From: Sphagnum magellanicum
Lineage: Eukaryota > Streptophyta > Sphagnopsida > Sphagnales > Sphagnaceae
NCBI GenBank assembly: GCA_021904315.1
Contig: CM038926.1
Location: forward strand, 4,326,390 to 4,390,389
DNA: 64,000 nt
Direction of reading: 5' to 3'
Part shown: positions 62,101-64,000 of the stretch, piece by piece
How the letters are laid out: each line of letters opens with the position of its first letter
Position numbering within the stretch: the stretch's first letter is position 1
The notes under the pieces: generated by a model
The model's input: only the letters and a program-made list of their open reading frames with translations
What the model was told of the DNA's origin: nothing
Databases searched by the model: none
Position numbers and translations under genes: made by a program

Positions 62101-64000
62101 TTGGGGAATTAGATCATTAATTGTATCGTCATGTACTATTCCATGAATGCCAAATTGATGACAACCTTTCATGCATTGATGAACAAGAATAGGTTTTCCT
62201 CCATGAAAGGTTGTAATCAATATAAATTCATTCAAAATTTTAGATTTTTCTACTATGTTGTGTTACAACATCTATGGGTTGGAAATGAAAGCTTTCTTCC
62301 ATTTGAAATTAACAAAAGAATATCATTTTTCATGGACTCACCTTGATTCTCAAGCTCATCAACATCTTCCCCTGATTCAGAATCATTGCTGCTTGATTTA
62401 TGAGTAATGCATGGTTGACCCCATCTCTTTCTATGTCGATGTTTTGATTTTAATATTCCTGGAACACTATTACATTTATCTTCTTTCTGTAATTGACTTT
62501 TTTCATTGATGTGATTCTTGTGAACTTTTTGTGACTTTTGATATGTATTGTTGGACTAAACACATAATCCTATGGATTGCAAACAATAGTTGTTTCAAAT
62601 TCTAAAGGTGTAACATATCTTCATATGTAAAAGCTTGCTACAAAATGTGAAGTCTTAGTGATAATCTCATTTTACATTACAAGGGGATGAAAATGAGTTG
62701 TTGATCTCACTTGTTTCAATTGCATATAAGTTTTTTTTTCTTGGGCCTTCCATTACAATGTCAAGTTTTTCTTGTGCATTATGTGCAACTAGTTTTCGCA
62801 TCTTGGGTGTCCAATTTGGAATAATGGAGTCCTTGTGATCATTTGATTCCTTACAACCTTCAAGAAATTTTTGTTCCTCCTATAAGATTCAACTAGAAGT
62901 TGAACTTGTATACCCTCCTCCATAAACATGGTTCTAGGAATTCTCTTACATCTTGCATTCCTCCCCTCTATACCTTCTATTTTGTTTAAGATCTCAAATT
63001 GGATTGTAGCATTTGAGTTCCAAAAATCTTTAATGGCATCTTTCACAAACTTTTTTCTTGTTTTTTTTTCATGAATTTTCACATAATCTAGTTGGATTGA
63101 GATTTTGGCTTTGAATGTAATTTACTTGTTTGAATGTGGCTCATAGTTTTGAATAAAACATCAAAACGTGTATATTGATCTACCATATGTTTTCCGTAGT
63201 CATGAAAAGCTCTGAAGTCTGAATTTGTTTTGTTGCATGTGTTTTTTAAGTATTTGTGAACTTTGGATTCAATGTTTCTTGTGTGTATGCAACAATCAAA
63301 CTTGCCTTTCTCCTCTGAGGACCACATGTTACTATCTAATAGCGGATCAATACTCGTGCTTTTCTTCAAGCATTGTGACTCCTTAGATGGAAGTGGATCC
63401 TTGTTGTTTTTAGTTAGAGGTAACTCCCTTTGCACTTTTATTGTTCCATGTGCAAGGGTTTCTTCATTCCATTTTTTTTGTAGTTGTGGTATCAAATTCT
63501 TTTGGGGGCATGCACATTTGCTTTTCCTTAGGACCCTTCCAATAGTTTTTCTTGCTTTCAATTTCTTGTTAGTCAACCCAATGTCCCTCACAAATGTCAA
63601 TTTCTCTTTTAGTTGTGGAGGAATATTATCATTATATGGTTTTGTTACAAACCACCTTTTTGGCTCAATGTCGACATGTAGTCCTTTTACTTGTTTCCTC
63701 AAAGTGGAACATATGTGTATGTGGGACATTGTGTCATCGTCTAGTAGTGAGGGGTGACATTGTTGATCAAGAAGCTTGCTTGGAACCTCATTCCAAGCAT
63801 CGATAGTACATGCACTACACCACAAACTTTTATCTCCAAAACCATTGTACTTGTAGAGATTGTGGTTTATTTTTTCAAGACCAACATTGAACCTTTTCAA
63901 AATTTGAAATTTACACCTATTGATTTTTTCAACATCAGGATTGCCTTTGTTACTTTTGTAGGACTTATCAATATTTCCCCCATTTGTTTGGGAAACGTGG
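59171..64000 (-). CDS. Unrecognised multi-exon gene, 5' end beyond the window
   Basis: Proposed minus-strand exons are: open from beyond 64000 to about 63126; 63087-62858; 62555-62342; 62085-61907; 61724-61512; 60794-59678; 59346-59171 (stop). Donors include caag|gtgagt (62341), aag|gcaagt (61906, a GC donor), aatg|gtacgt (61511) and ccat|gtaagt (59677). Acceptors include ttttttgtag (61725) and gtggatag (60795). Phases agree at all five junctions from 62858 onward. The gap 63125-63088 is only 38 nt, too short for a normal plant intron, so that link is unsettled. The product (about 1000 residues or more) is Ser/Asn/Lys-rich and hydrophilic. It has several Cys residues (LWCSACTIDAW, CACPQKN), an acidic DSESGEDVDELEN patch and a helical C-terminus (QEMETLMGKEMLVGFKEAI). 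I recognise no domain. Nuclear location is a guess from composition. Confidence 0.55.

Overview
The window is AT-rich nuclear DNA from a land plant with a large, transposon-filled genome. The evidence is plant-type CACTA (En/Spm) transposon genes, a plant UDP-rhamnose synthase (RHM) fragment, an RPL5 fragment, a GRAS-domain fragment, a fragment of a plant nuclear protein family, short introns and AAACCCTAA boxes. The exact lineage cannot be settled by eye.

The dominant object is one CACTA transposon of about 24 kb (5526-29490). It has matching CACTA termini, subterminal TGCAACT motifs, a tandem array near its left end and a flanking 3-bp duplication (cat). It carries a TNPA/Ptta-like gene on the minus strand (about 7.8-14.9 kb) and a TNP2-type transposase on the plus strand (20.4-23.8 kb), so the two are transcribed divergently. 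The transposase has two premature stops and at least one frameshift. The element also holds plus-strand fragments of at least four unrelated host genes: RPL5 (18.1-18.8 kb), a nuclear protein of the AT2G19390/AT4G29790-like family (24.4-25.7 kb), a GRAS regulator (25.75-26.54 kb) and RHM (27.5-28.3 kb). A Pro/Ser/Thr-rich tail exon (19.6 kb) may be a fifth. Introns are kept in the RPL5 and nuclear-protein pieces, so capture was at DNA level. A solo LTR later landed inside the element.

To the right is a gene-poor repeat region. It holds the right end of a second CACTA-like element (34215), two more solo LTRs of the same family as the first (35.1 and 39.0 kb), short minisatellites, and a decayed array of roughly 450-470 bp units (41.2-45.9 kb). 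Beyond these lie a decayed TNPA-like coding region (46.3-49 kb), a complete 2.1-kb non-autonomous CACTA-like element with ata duplications (51798-53879), and the 3' part of an LTR-retroelement fossil (54.1-57.15 kb). A perfect 118-bp palindrome follows at 57.5 kb.

The last 4.8 kb (59171-64000) hold a minus-strand, multi-exon gene that I cannot name. Its splice signals and phases agree across five introns, so it is the best candidate for a working host gene here. The first 5.5 kb hold only short unrecognised minus-strand reading frames and small tandem repeats.
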